NCBI GenBank assembly: GCA_026874595.1
Contig: CM049307.1
Span: 59,714,870 to 59,778,869, forward strand
Length of the DNA stretch: 64,000 nt
From: Sipunculus nudus
Lineage: Eukaryota; Annelida; Sipuncula; Golfingiida; Sipunculidae
Direction: 5' to 3'
Shown: positions 33,208 to 46,759 of the stretch, one piece after another
Numbering within the stretch: position 1 is the stretch's first letter
How the letters are laid out: every line of letters begins with the position of its first letter
Made by a program: the position numbers and the translations under genes
The notes under the pieces: model-generated
Databases searched by the model: none
What the model saw: only the letters and a program-made list of their open reading frames with translations
Told to the model about the DNA's origin: nothing

Positions 33208-35649
33208 ATGGGAGGGGAGATATAATTCATGACAGCGTCCAATATGTTTTTAGTGGAATCAGAACTAGAATCGTGAGCTACGTCATTGTTATCTTATAAA
33301 CATCTCTCGGAACCATAGAAATGGAAAGTCTTTCAAGGAGGAACGTACTTTCTAACTGTACCGGAAAGACACCATCCTCGGTCAATCGACCTAATCAAGG
33401 CAACAGAGTCGCAAGGTAAAACTTTTACTTGATTTAATATTTATTTACACAAAAGACAAGGGCCTTGGCGGACTATTTATGTCTGTTTATGTAATGATAT
33501 CCAAATAAATTCACCGTCAAAAAAAAAAAAAAAAAAATTGTACACAAAGCTTTTGCGCACGAAATATAACATGTTTGATGTCAACGAAAATGAAATGTTC
33601 ACTTCATTGTAGTTTCTTTTTTTTTTCGTCAGATGTACACGTTACGTCTAATTTGGTAGGAACACATGAAATGACATTGCAAAGACCTTTGATTAGAGTC
33701 GTGCTTCGTATGATAGCCAGCTTATTTGATTATGACGATATATATGTTTTACCTAAGAACATATGAATTAACATCATATTGCTCTAAATTACACATTACC
33801 AAGGCCCGATACATTTATTTGCTTTTATTTCCTTGACTCTTTGAATGGTTTTAACTAGTAGGAGTATCTCATAACTTAATCAAAATACTGCAATAGAAAA
33901 ACTCTAAATATGTTGTTAGGGTCTCATATTTTTATCCCAGGTTTCTTCACAAAAGTTTTTTTGGACTATGGAAGAATCGGAGAAAATGCTAATAAAAAGA
34001 CTACTTTCACTGGCCGGTTATACTTAAAACGTATTATTTATATTGGAATAATTGTACAGCATGGTAAATAGAAATAGACTGATGCCATGGGGCAGAACCT
34101 AACAGAAAACACAACTGAAGTGTTAACTGCATAATGTTTAAATTCAATTGTTGATTTCAGTGTTATCTGTGGCAGTGACACCATGCAATTGCGGCGATGT
34201 AGATTGCAGGTGCCAAATACTTGTCCATTTCACTTGTCTGAACACCTGCAGATGACCGTGAGTCAGGACTGAGCGACAAGTGATTTTTTTTTCACGTGAA
34301 ACCGACAGATTCCCAGGCACCAATCATGACACCTGGTCAGAGTCAATGGAGTTGCAAAAAAAAAAAAAATGGAGATTTAATAAAATATTTGTCTTTTAAC
34401 TTCAAAATGCAGGGCTGTAATTGGATAATTTTTTTTCAGATTAAAATTCTTGGAATTAAAGTGCAATTTAAACGTTTTGAGTTTGGATACTAGCGACTCA
34501 CATTTGTCTGTGGGTGTATTATTCTGAATACTATCGGGAAAGCGACAGCCTGTCTTTGAAATAACCACAGACCCACCTTTTAGTCGCAGTTGTTTAGATG
34601 TTTCCCATTCAAGATGTAGGCGAGACGTTAGTATTAACCTTTACTTTAATATTGATAAATTTTACTTTAATATAGACAAAATTGACAGTTATAGCCATCG
34701 ATTGACTGGACGAAATGAGAATGCAAAGGACTGATATAAAATGTTTATTTTTAAAGAATATTTAATAGCTTAAGAACACCTGAACAAATTAACGATAAAA
34801 AAGCAATATTTACCGGAAACATACTTTAATGAATATATATATATATATATATATATATTATGTATTATAATAACGGTGGTCATGATATAAGATTTAAATA
34901 TTTTTACTAAAAACTAATTTGTAAACCTTTTTTACCTCTGCATAAACACATGCTAGTATAATGCAAACATGCATTACAGTAACATGCAAACCTAAATTAC
35001 ACTTCAATACACGGTAGATATTTACGTGGGTCTTTAGTATTTGAAATATTCCTCGTATCCGCAATCCACTTCTATATTTAGCTAGACAAATTCGTATTTG
35101 ACTATTTTGTCCCTGAATGGTACTTTCGTATTAAGGGATCCGTTAGTTGACTTTCAATTCAACACGGATATGATATTTATGACCATGTTACATTACCACG
35201 CAATGTAGCTCTTTTACGTAACCTCTTTTTAATGTTTATTCTGTAGGTGGGATGAAATAAATAACCGTGTCATAACCATAGCATATGTCCGGTTTAGTCG
35301 TATACACATAATTAAAAAATTATACGCAGAATATATACACATCATATATGTTACATTTACAGGCTAATATTACGAGAGGGCATGATATCCAGCGTGTTAT
35401 TCTGAAATAAAAAGTTGGAATAAGTGAATTTTGTATAAAATTGTACAGACTTCAACAACAGCATACCACATGGGATAATATAGTCATATTTATTAAACGT
35501 TATTTCAAAACATAACTCAAAAATGTTGGTAGTCAGAATTAGACGATCTTGTTTCTCGGGTGCATGTACTAGATGAGCAAAGTGGCCGTGTTACCGCCCT
35601 TGGGGCGGCAGGGCCGTCAATACAGGGGGAAGGGGGTGACAGCTAGGGG

Positions 35650-35805
35650 TAAATCAATCAATTTGTAAATTGCCTGAAGTTTTTAGGCAATTTACAAATT
35701 GCCTGATTCAGTCAGACAATTTATAAAATGACTGAAAATTTCCGGCATATTACAAACTGACTGAAAAAATCAGTAAATTTATTGACACATTGACTGAAAT
35801 GTAAA
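35650..35805. repeat. hairpin and decaying ~30-bp tandem repeats
   Basis: Perfect 17-base arms CAATTTGTAAATTGCCT (35659-35675) and the complement (35685-35701) are separated by nine bases. Three more degraded units containing AATTTA and (C/A)TGACTGAAA follow, ending in poly-A. Confidence 0.85.
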
Positions 35806-37156
35806 AAAAAAAAAAAAAAATGAAATACGAATGTTATACAATAACAAAGATTTAGATATTTCATTTATTTCTTATACCTTAGTCTTACAAAATATTTATA
35901 TATTTTACACCATACTTTTACATAATTTAATGTTTCATATTAGCAAAATTGTACATTTGACTTAATTCTGGTTGTTGCAGAAATAATTATGTAATCATGG
36001 GAGATGTTTATATTATATTGTCTCAGGGGTGCAACGTCCTTTTGGATTTGGGCGGGGTGTCCCCTATACACAATTTTATCTCACAATTTCAGCAATATCG
36101 AAGCAATTTTGTAATAAAGGATTTTCTCGCTTCAGAAACAAACAACCTATTAAAGTTTTTGACTTTAAAATATTTTTGGGGTCAAACGTCCCTGAGAACC
36201 CCCCCCCCCCCCACTGTATCCGCTGTAGGTTATTTTTAATTCTCGAAATATGCGAAATTTTTAGTTGGCTTTTAATACATGGGATTCAAAATGAGTGAAT
36301 CATGCTATACAACAAGTCATCGTTTTAAATTTAGATACTTCTGAAATATATCACTTAATTAATATTTGAAAAAAAAACTTTCATACATTTCTGTAAATTA
36401 ATTTCTATTTTGCGGATTGAAATTAGAGTATATTTTTATGGCAAATGATATTCTTTTATATGACAATATGGGGGGGGGGGGGGGAGGTATTATGGTATTT
36501 GTCCACTATGGTTTGAAAATTTGACTGCTCGATATTCCATACCATGCATCACTCAAAAAAGATGGCATAATCATTAAATGAAACAAACACACATCGGTAA
36601 TTTCGATTGTAACTCACTTAAGCATATCTTAATCATGTATTTGATATTAACAACTATGAAACTGTGGTTATCCTTTACCATTCTTCATCATGACTTTCAC
36701 ATATTATTACACATTTTAATGTTTCATTTGCTTCAATTTGACTTTGTTCTGGTTCTTAAATATGAAAATGGCGTGGGAACGGCATACATTTAAGCAATAT
36801 TGAAGCAAACTGATAATACGGAAGTACCAAGTAGTATAAATTCTTTATTAAAAAATTCTAATCTATAAAACCTGCATGATTATTTTTTAATTTGAACGCT
36901 TAATGGCTGTGTACCATAGTGTCGTGGAAACTGGGTAATTATATCATATTATCAGTCATTTAGTTACTGCATTTCATTGATATTTGAGGAAATGTGCTAT
37001 GCACTGTGACACATTTGTGTTAACAACTTTTCACTAATTGCAATAAGAGTCAAAATTAAATGACAAAATCACATTTATTTAATTAGCAAAAAGTGGGGGA
37101 TATAACATGGTATGTTTATAACATGGTTGAAAAAGTGTGGGGGAAAGTATGGAGGA

Positions 37157-37397
37157 CAGGGACCTGGACAGCTGATTGGTAAAACGCTTGGCTCTCTCCG
37201 CTGGCGACCCGGGTTCAATCCCCGGCGTGGCTGTGAGAGTGGGTTGTAGTTGGCCGGTGGTTTTCTCCGGGTACTCCGGTTTCCTCCACCCCTGCAGACT
37301 ACCGAACGCCATCACCGGAGCCATGGAGATTCCCTCGATTAGTTATAATAACTATTTGTACAATCTATATAAAATAAATAAGTTTATATTTATTTAT
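37157..37397 (+). mobile_element. tRNA-derived SINE, family B copy 2
   Basis: A-box region GCTGATTGGTAAAACGCTTG, B box GGGTTCAATCCCCGG at 37211-37225, body GGTTTTCTCCGGGTACTCCG, 3' end AAAATAAATAAGTTTATA. This copy is better preserved than the one at 3901. No convincing target duplication was found. Confidence 0.8.
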
Positions 37398-40090
37398 TGA
37401 CATATCCAACTGTTCCCCACCAAAATGCGTCAATGAAAGTTGTAATGAAAAACCTTGTTTTTCCATGCATGGATGGCGGGAAATGGGCACCTCGGTGTAT
37501 GGAGCTTCGGGTGCATCCCAGAAATCATTTCGTATTGTAATATGAAAATGTGGTTACGTAATTCACGTATCTAATTTCAAGGTGTATAAGAAAGGTGCAG
37601 CTGTTGTAGCAGTTACAAGTAAATAACTGGATAGATTTCTATCTATGGGTATAACCATGTACACCAGCACAACCAAACACGGCAAAAACCCAGTGTACGT
37701 GGGTCTATGATATATATGATGTTACAAGTAGGCCATCTTCTACATGGCTATAAATGTTCCATTTGCATAAAAGCATTATTTTTTTTTGTATTGGTGTCAT
37801 TGCTTTTCAAAGCCACGTGTCTATTATTTATAACCAGTAATATACATATGTATATACATATGCATGGATGCTCTCCATTTATGTAACTTTCGCTGCTGTT
37901 CCTTTTGTCGATGTGATTTAACGTTTATCCTGACATGGCAGACAATCCTCTGGTCACGCTCTGTAGTCTTTATTAACAGAAAATATATTATAAACGGAAG
38001 TGCACCAGGAATTTAATACTGTTATATATGTTAGGCGTGTTGCACTTCTTACGCAACGGTCACGTTACGTTCATATAGAACGTCTTCCACAAAAGCACCC
38101 TTTTCTGTAGCACTATTTGCCGGGCATCACCACCAGGGAAGTTGACACACGGCAAGGGATTTTCCGACCAATGAACGCTGAGTATTGCATACATGTTTAA
38201 CAACGTTTGAAACCCCAACACTCCGCTCGCATTGAGATGTTGAATCATTTAAAGGTGCCCATTCTTTAACTGGGCAAGTACATAGGGTACATAGGGGTTA
38301 TATGAGCATACGGGAAATATGAGCAACCCGGGATATAATATTTTGAGAGCGTAAACATGCTGCCCTCTGTTGTTTTTTTTGTGGCAAACGCCCGGACGAG
38401 GTTGATGACAGCAAAGGCCGAGGCGCTTTAAATCTTGCGAATGAAATGTCCGTTTAAACCAATTTAAGCCCATATTGCTAAATTGTTGATTTATATTGAA
38501 AGCTTCAATCTGCACATAAGATGCATTACAACTGAAATATACATTATCACTCCTCACAAACAGTGTCTTATTGCTTGTTTTTAAGGGTTTTAGTGAAGGT
38601 GTACATCGTAACATAATTTAACTTTCACATAAATGTGAAACGTGTCGCTTTGGGGAATATGAGCATACAAGGCATGAGGTAATATGAGCATATGACTTAG
38701 TGGGTGCCCATATTTCCCTTGCCACAGGAAATCGCAGGAAAAAGTAATTTATATGCAAATAAAAGGTAAGAAACTGTTTAATTACGTTGAATATTTATGT
38801 TTAAGATAATTAAGATAAATATTTAAGTTTAAGATATACATAAGGCATCGTTTATTTCACAGTCGTTTAATTTCTTAATTTAAGGGAGTTTCAAAAAACG
38901 ATAAAGCTCAGGAGAAATAGAATGTCTGTTAGAGACACAATCTGTGATGAACTTGCACCTGTTATGAGGATAATATATTTATGTGTGTGTTTGTGTGTGC
39001 CTTGAGTGCACAGTTCCGTCCATTTCATGTCACCTGATTAATGTTTAATAAAATCACATCCAATCAGGATTCAGGTAGTGGGATGAAGGTATGAAATATG
39101 TTTATAGGGGGCGGTGGAAATAAAGGTAAGGTCACTGGTACTTTAATGAGGGATTGTGTGTGACCAGCTAAAACGGTAACTGTATCTGGAAAAGACGTAT
39201 GTTAAATGTTCCAACAAGTGGCCCATGGGTTATATGACGCTCAGCTGAATTGACATACAGTTGATCGACGCCTGCATTAATTATTGATGTTATGATCTGG
39301 TTAAAATGATTTGATAAAGACCATGAACATATATGGGTAGAATGACTTCCAAAGTAAACAGAATCATATTTTTTGTCCATCGGCCCCGGAAAATAGGTGA
39401 CAGTGACCTTATTAATTGGGGTCCTAGAAGATTTTAATAGGACCTCCCTAGATGTCAGGTTTGAAAAATATAGGTGCAACGGTAAAGTAATGTGCCCTAT
39501 AAGACTGTCTGGATTCTTAAAATCATGTTTTCGACTGCTAATTTGAAAATACATGGGTCGTCGTGACCTATTTTAATTGTCCAATGTAGATTTGCCTAGA
39601 ACTTCCCTGGATGCACAGTTAGAAGTTTCTATGTCTAATGGTTACGGATTACGCTTATTTACATACAGGTCGTCATTTCCAGATAATCCTCGAATGGAAA
39701 ATCAGTACCTTAAAATTCATCAGCATATTATAAATATTGGTATATTGTCATATAATTCTATATAGCACCGGCACAGCAGATGTCTGAAATGCACTGAACC
39801 CACTTCGTACTCTACCTGTGGAAAGTTAAACTCAGAAAATGCACGTATACTTTCAACTGTATGAAAGATTGATGAAATACATACTACATATATAAGTATA
39901 TATATAAATGTGCGTTGCCTATATTTGTCATACGTTCCTTGTTTTTTCTTGTTTTTTTTGTGCATTTAATTTTACGAGGTGCAATATATATACTTCACCA
40001 ATGGCATAAATTTATCTCCAAGGGTAGGTGGGGGGGGGCAGTATGTTGGGCAACCTTTTATTGTTTGTGTGACACATTGACAACATATTT

Positions 40091-40198
<108 letters not shown>

Positions 40199-40199
40199 T

Positions 40200-41060
40200 C
40201 TCTGACAGGCATACACTGCCAGCAGAAAACCCTAATCTATGGCAATACTATCCGAGGTAACAGAGGCATACTCCGACAGCAGAAACTGATCTATGAGTTA
40301 TGGTCATGGTACCCGTTGGTCACAGAGGCATACTCTGACAGCAGATACTCTCATCTATGAGATATTGTAATGGTACCCGATGGTCACAGAGGCATACTCT
40401 GACAGCAGATACTCTCATCTATGAGATATTATAATGGTACCCGATGGTCACAGAGGCATACTCTGACAGCAGATACTCTCATCTATCAGTTATGGTCATG
40501 GTACCCGATGGTCACAGAGGCATACTCTGACAGCAGATACTCTCATCTTTGAGTTATGGACATGGTACCCGGTGGTCATAGAGGCTTACTCTGACAACAG
40601 ATACTCTCATCTTTGAGTTATGGACATGGTACCCGGTGGTCACAGAGGCTTACTCTGACAGCAGATACTCTCATCTGTGAGTTATGGTCATGGGACACGA
40701 TTGTCAAAGAGGCATAGGTCTACTCTGACACCAGAAACTGATCTATGGTCATTGTAACCGATGGTCACTGAGGCATACTCTGACAACAGAAACTGTGATC
40801 TATGAGTTTTGGTCATGGTACCCGATGGTCACATAGGCATACTCCGACAGCAGAAACTGATCTATGAGTTATGGTCATGGTACCCGATGGTCACAGAGGC
40901 ATACTCTGACAGCAGAAACTATGATCTATGGTCATGGTACCCGGTGTTCACAGAGGCATACTCTGACAGCAGATACTCTCATCTATGAGTTATGATCATG
41001 GTAGCCGATGGTCACAGAGGCATTATTGGACAGCATAAACTCTGATCTATGGCCATGGAA
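40200..41060. repeat. ~64-bp minisatellite, about 13 copies
   Basis: Units contain CATACTCTGACAGCAGATAC, TCTCATCTATGAGTTATGG and TCATGGTACCCGATGGTCAC, with AGAGG. Some copies are shortened to about 50 bases by loss of the middle. The array follows directly on a (TA)n tract. Confidence 0.9.
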
Positions 41061-41605
41061 TCCTGTAGCGGACAAAGACATGACATTTTCATTGCCAATA
41101 ATGAAATAATATTCCGCAGGAGATAAATATACCAGGGTTGTATATTCTGAATGCACAGACAGGGATAAGGGCGCTGATGGCTGGCAGAATATATTCAAAT
41201 TCCATTTTTGTTTACCTAATGATAGTCGAACTTTGTCATGTAAACGCATGTGACCCTTAGTTTTTGCATTAAATTTTTATAAAGATAATGTAGGCCCTAT
41301 AACTCCATATATATCCATTTAAAACTAAAACAACAGTGTAAACTGAATATTAAACATTTCAGGGCAATATGAGCACATATGCTCATATAACCCAAACAAT
41401 GGGGTAATATGGGCACAATTTCAAATTAAAAGGTTTGTCCTTATTTGATGAAAATGATAGAGAAACCAGTATTTTCGTCATATTGTCTTTCTTTGAGACC
41501 ATCTCCTTCTAATCAAACCGAGAACATGCTGAAAACGGCGATTAATTACTTGTGCGATGCTAAAGTTCTTAAGGTGCTCATATTTCCCCTATTTACCCTA
41601 AATAC

Positions 41606-44097
41606 AGAGTGTTCTCTCCTGAAAATAAAATAGAATCTACCTAGATTTCTAAAACCATTTCGTTATACACAGAAGAAACAAAGAAAGTCGGTTTTGCATT
41701 GCTATCAATAATCAAGATAGCGACCAATAATAAACAGGCGGCCATGGGTCATGACGCTCAGCGTGACATTCACAACAAGTATATCTTATCATCTGAAAGC
41801 CCAAAGTTTAATTCAGATGTGACAACGAAGTCTCCAGGGTTCTTCCTTAAGCAATTGGTCACATATGTTGGGACTGAATCAAATCATGACTGGTCTATAC
41901 AGGTTTTCCAAGAGAATAATAAGGTCAAAGTAAAGGTAACCAGTTTTCAAACTACTATGGGACGTGGTTGAAACATTCTGTCTACCATACTAGTCTACCG
42001 AAGTAATCACGTTCATAAGAAATCCTAAACTGATGACAAACTATACTGTAAATCAAGGTCAAGGTCACCAGTTTTTACCTTTTCAAAGAGCATTGTGGCC
42101 ACTTGAAAACCGTATTTGGAGGGGAAATCTTCTGTGCTTCAAAAGATATAGTTTCTGGTTTACAGCGACCAAATCCTTATTATTTTTTGATGGGTCAATA
42201 TTGAAATTTGGGTCATGATCTTAACTATAAGGATATTCGTACACTTTAATAATGAAAGTCTCATACGCCATTGGACATCCAATCACTCTCTTTTGAGCGT
42301 AGTATCTTAAGTGCCGTGCGAGATTTTGTCCAACGGGTTGTTGGACCAAACGGCTGTCTGATCATATATATTATTTAAAGTCACTGTGCCATATCAAATG
42401 TACTACAGATTTTTTCCACGAAAAGGTTTGTACTTTATATAAGCCAAACAGATAAGGACACTAGAGGCCGGTTGATGAATACGTGCAGTTATTAAATATC
42501 AAGCAAAAAGGTCATATGCGAAAAAAAGATACAACATAAATATATATAAAATATGACAGTAATGAAGATATTTTACAATTTCTGTTCCCCAAGACCTGTG
42601 CCGATGATATTATGGCTGGGTTTAGATACAAAAACTTTCACAAGAAGTATCAATCTAATTGACATTCAGTTATATGCCAAATGTTACAAGTATACCTACT
42701 CCGTTTCATACAAGGTTTAATATAATTTTAATGCGTTAATCAAGCATATATGGAATCTACATTATTATATAGGACCTAATTTTCGGAACCGGCATTAAAA
42801 TGTCTTGATCCCTTTATGAAAACAATCAGCAGGACAGATGATACGATTGCACAATGGTTATTACACACAGACATAGGATCTTATCTTCGACCTGAGATAA
42901 CACAGAGCATAGATAACAAACAATATTAAGAAAACAATATTAAGGCGCATTCCATTATTAGAATATCATGGATAAAAAATTTCCAAATACTAATTGGCTA
43001 AGATAAGCTTGGGATACGTGTTATATTTACGTTTACATTTGACAAACACAAAACCACTGGGGAATTAAAAATTCATGTCATTTGCAAACAAATGGGCGAA
43101 TACGGAATATGTGTATTATAAATCCACCGACTTTATTTAAGGTTTCCCCAACAGAATTTCGCGCCCTGGACCCCCCCCCCCCTTTCCGGACCTGGGGACC
43201 TTTTAAGGGGTTTTTATTAGTCATCCTAGGACCCCCCCCCCCCCACCAGTCTCACTGTAAAAGCACAGGGAAGAATACGATGTAACTTCAAAGTCCGGCG
43301 CTCTTGGTATTATATGTATATTTTTCTGTTTTTCTTTTAGATATTTAAGATCGAAAAAAACACTAAATCCGCCACAGCATGCAGTACCAAATAATTTAAT
43401 ATTTTTTATTATTAAATCATTAAGAGACTTTTTTGAAATTTTCAATATTTAGTGTAGAATAAACAAGCACGGCAGTTCCAAATTTTGCCCCATAATATAT
43501 TTTTCACAGTCCGCCAGTTTATTGTTTTGTTTGTAGTTGCTGCCATCTAGCGGTGAGACTTATAAATAACTCAATGAACCCCAAAGTCTCAAAATATGGG
43601 AAATGCATTATAAACCAATTTTGAACCAATCCAAATTGACATAAGATCTTTGATAGCATTGTTTTCAGGAGAAGACAGGTGGCGCCACCTTATGTTGTTT
43701 TCTTGCTAAAATGATGTTTAAACGGAATAACTTTGTAAGATTTCTTGAGATATTTAAGAATTTGTGTGATTTTCCCCAAAATTGTGCCTATTCAAGGTCA
43801 AGAACACTCTCCTAATAAAGCTCATGACCTCATTTTAAATAGGCGTCGTCCTCTCACCCATATCAATACATATACTAAGTTTGGTAAAGATCCGTGAAAT
43901 ATTTTTTGAGTTATCGCGCCAACAAGATTTATATGCGGCGGCGGCAGGACCGTCATGAAAATATAGTATCCCCGACTTTGTCTGGGGATACAATTACTAA
44001 AAGATAAACCAAAATATCTTGTAGCTGTGTCATTGACAGCATTATATAAGTGTATAAACAATCACCAGACCAAGCAGCTAGGCTGACATTCAAGCAT
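41606..44097. other. gene-free interval
   Basis: Contains AAGGTCA-type repeat words (41930-42090), poly-C runs at about 43170-43180 and 43232-43243 within a C-rich repeat, and the hairpin-ended repeat at 43885. No gene supported. Confidence 0.55.
43885..44000. repeat. dispersed repeat ending in a GGGGATA hairpin
   Basis: AGTTATCGCGCCAACAAGAT, GGCGGCGGCAGGACCGTCAT, then the hairpin TATCCCCGAC / TGGGGATA at 43966-43990. The repeat style is common in molluscan genomes (recollection, not checked). Confidence 0.5.
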
Positions 44098-46759
44098 TTA
44101 TTGAAAATCATCAAAAACATGCAACACCATATATAGATTAAATGCAATGGTCTCCCTAATAAGGGTTAACTTCATGTACAATTTATGTGTAAAATATTTA
44201 CACAGAGATATCCAATAAGTGATATACAATTAATACATCATGTGTTCTAGTAAATATGCTCAATATCATGCTCAATAATTGGCCATGGTAACAGCATCAT
44301 TTCATAGGAATGAATACAAAGTTGAGCAGGGTATGCAATGATGTGTGTGTGTTTGTGTAAATGTGCGAGAAAAAATTTATGAGGTAAATATATCACCAGT
44401 AGGATAATTGAGTGAACATGAAAATTGATAATAAAATTTCTGGAATAATGATTAGCACTAGAGCTGAGAGTGTAGACTAGTAATGTTAGCCCATAACTTC
44501 TATAGCTTATTCTGCTTTGAAATATCATTTACTCCTCATGCCAAGCACAGTAATTTGCATACATCAGGAAATGTCAACTTGACTAAGGTCGTGTTCACAC
44601 TGTACCTGTATTTACATTATACAGTATTGAAAACCATTTTATGACCTCAAAATCCATGTTCTGTTCACACTACACAATTATGTATTTGTGATTCAATCTG
44701 CATCTGTGAAACCAAATTGGGAAGTAGTTTCAATACCAAATTCATTAATTAAGTATTCCAATCAATGTAAACACATTAACTGTGATTACTTTAATTTTGT
44801 TTGTGCAAAGGCTATTTACATGTATCATGAATAGCATTCTTTTCTGTGTTAGCATTACACTGAGTATTTAACATTTACATCAATGTTATATTTTATAAAC
44901 AATATTGTAAATACATTACCAAGCATTTGTTATAAATAGAACTCTAATTACCACAACCTAGAGCTGAGGCAATATCTGTACAACAAGAAATTTCAGTTTA
45001 TAGGATATCTATGCAGGCACCATTATCAAAGGTTGTAATGACCTCCCCCACTTTTTTTATAACAGAGGACTGTCAGGAGTCTAGCTGTTGCAATAATGTG
45101 ACACAAGTCATCTTGATGACTTAAGCCAAGGAGCAGCTGTGTGTCACTATGGTAACCGTTATGACATCACAATTGTAAAATAGTGTTCTGCCTTCTACTG
45201 GGCCCCAAGTCCAGTATATAATGTTACTGTGACAGACCCTAAGGTCTTTTGCAACACTTTGATCCTAGAGATCAAACAAGAACTGCATGGAGCTTACTAT
45301 TAATATTACTAAGCATGTAAAATCCTGAAAGTTATACACATATTATGGTGGCAATGAGGCATCCTAAATGTTCTTAGGGAAATCAAATATATCATTTAGG
45401 TGGCTCACTCCATTATGCTTCAAGCTCCCCTATTTTCTAAGGCTTTCATAACCCACCTAGATGAAGGAAAAAAGCCCACCCCTAATAGTGCATGGTGGAC
45501 AAGAGCCCACCATATTATCTAGGTTAGAGCTCTAATACCAAAAAAAAATAAAAGGTATGGTTCTCAGGCACTTTTTTTTTCAGAAATCCGTGCAGGCAGG
45601 TGATATTTTATGTTTTACCTTTCTTGTATGTTTCGATAAAAATCTCTTAAATTTTATATAATCAGTGAAAGCATGAAAATACCAGAATTTTATGGCTTAA
45701 CAGGTAAAAGCACTACATAACAGAGGAAATCTTATCAAAGTTGTATTATTTTATCTTTTTGAAAGATGAAAATCAAAATAATTTTTTATGTGGGGGGGTT
45801 AAAATTGATGTGGGCGGTGCCTGAGAACCATACCTTTTATTTTTTTTGCCTAATACAGGATATTTAAGGACACACCAAAACTAAATAGTTGTTCTGCAGG
45901 CTATAAGAACAACAATTGGTGTAAACAGCATGTTTATTTTTTTTATTTTTAATTTACCAGTCAAGAAACAACTAGTGAAATTTTACAAGCTTCCCATAAA
46001 AATACTAAATTTGCTCTATTGAAGACCTAATCCTCATTTTCAAAATTAAAACAGGATAAAATCTAACCATAAAGAGTAGGAGTAGTGAATCCATAGTTCA
46101 ATTAATTTTTTGTGTGTGCCTAACCAAGATATTTTTTCAGACTGGGCAGAATTTTCCCATTTAAAGTATGTCTCCGATAAGGCTTGTGCACCTTAAACTA
46201 GTGCTTCCTATGCTTTAAAATTTATTTTTCAGACAAGACATAGTCAATAAAACATTTCTGCAAATAACACCTCTTTTCTATAGCTACCATCCTGCTTTTG
46301 CAATAAAAATAATGTTAAAGTAATTCCCTTCATATGAACATTGGGCATGAGCGATGTAAATGCAATTAACAGCAAGAGTCTAATTTTAATTACCAGCATT
46401 TAATTTGACTTAATAAATTTGCTGTTCTTAATGAGACAGCTACCACAATATCACTCTTACAATATGTAAATGGTGTAAGTTATGATACTTTGCAAGTTTC
46501 AGTGTACAGGTAGAGTAAATCAAGTTAGAAAAATTATAAATCCAGTTGTGTATTAATGTTTCTTGTTAAACTTTATTTAAATTTAATATATTAAGAAAAT
46601 TTATGTGGTTGACTTTGAAGTTAGTAATATCACAATCACATGAGGAAATAAATTTCAAATTTTACTGTAAATTTGTGAGACTGTGAAAAAGAGAGACTGT
46701 GAAATAAAGAGACTGTGAAATAAAGAGACTGGATTTTTTTTGTTTACACTGACATCAAA
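44098..46759 (-). other. PLBD1: PLBD1 3' flank/UTR, extent uncertain
   Basis: Minus-strand AATAAA signals occur at 46577-46572 (UTR of about 190 bases) and at 44103-44098 (UTR of about 2.6 kb). No ORF worth calling lies between them. A 310-bp inverted-repeat element (45539-45851) sits inside. Sequence alone cannot decide which signal is used. Confidence 0.35.
45539..45851. mobile_element. MITE, family C copy 1 (PLBD1 3' flank)
   Basis: Inverted ends AAAATAAAAGGTATGGTTCT and AGAACCATACCTTTTATTTT, continuing CAGGCAC/GTGCCTG. CTAATAC occurs immediately outside both ends, a likely 7-bp target duplication. Noncoding, 313 bp. Confidence 0.75.

Larger units (their letters stand above)
33208..38277. 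other. gene-free interval
   Basis: Holds poly-A runs, a (TA)n at 34836-34858, the hairpin repeat at 35650, poly-C/G runs near 36200 and 36475, and SINE copy 2. No coding region supported. Confidence 0.6.

Noticed and set aside
33321-33766. Possible two-exon plus-strand gene (ATG at 33321, donor at 33416, acceptor near 33631)
   Set aside because: Joining the exons in phase gives a stop within a few codons, and neither part shows family similarity.
39168-39554. 128-aa minus-strand frame as a transposase
   Set aside because: No catalytic DDE/RNase-H-like or DNA-binding motif could be recognised, and no splice partner was found.
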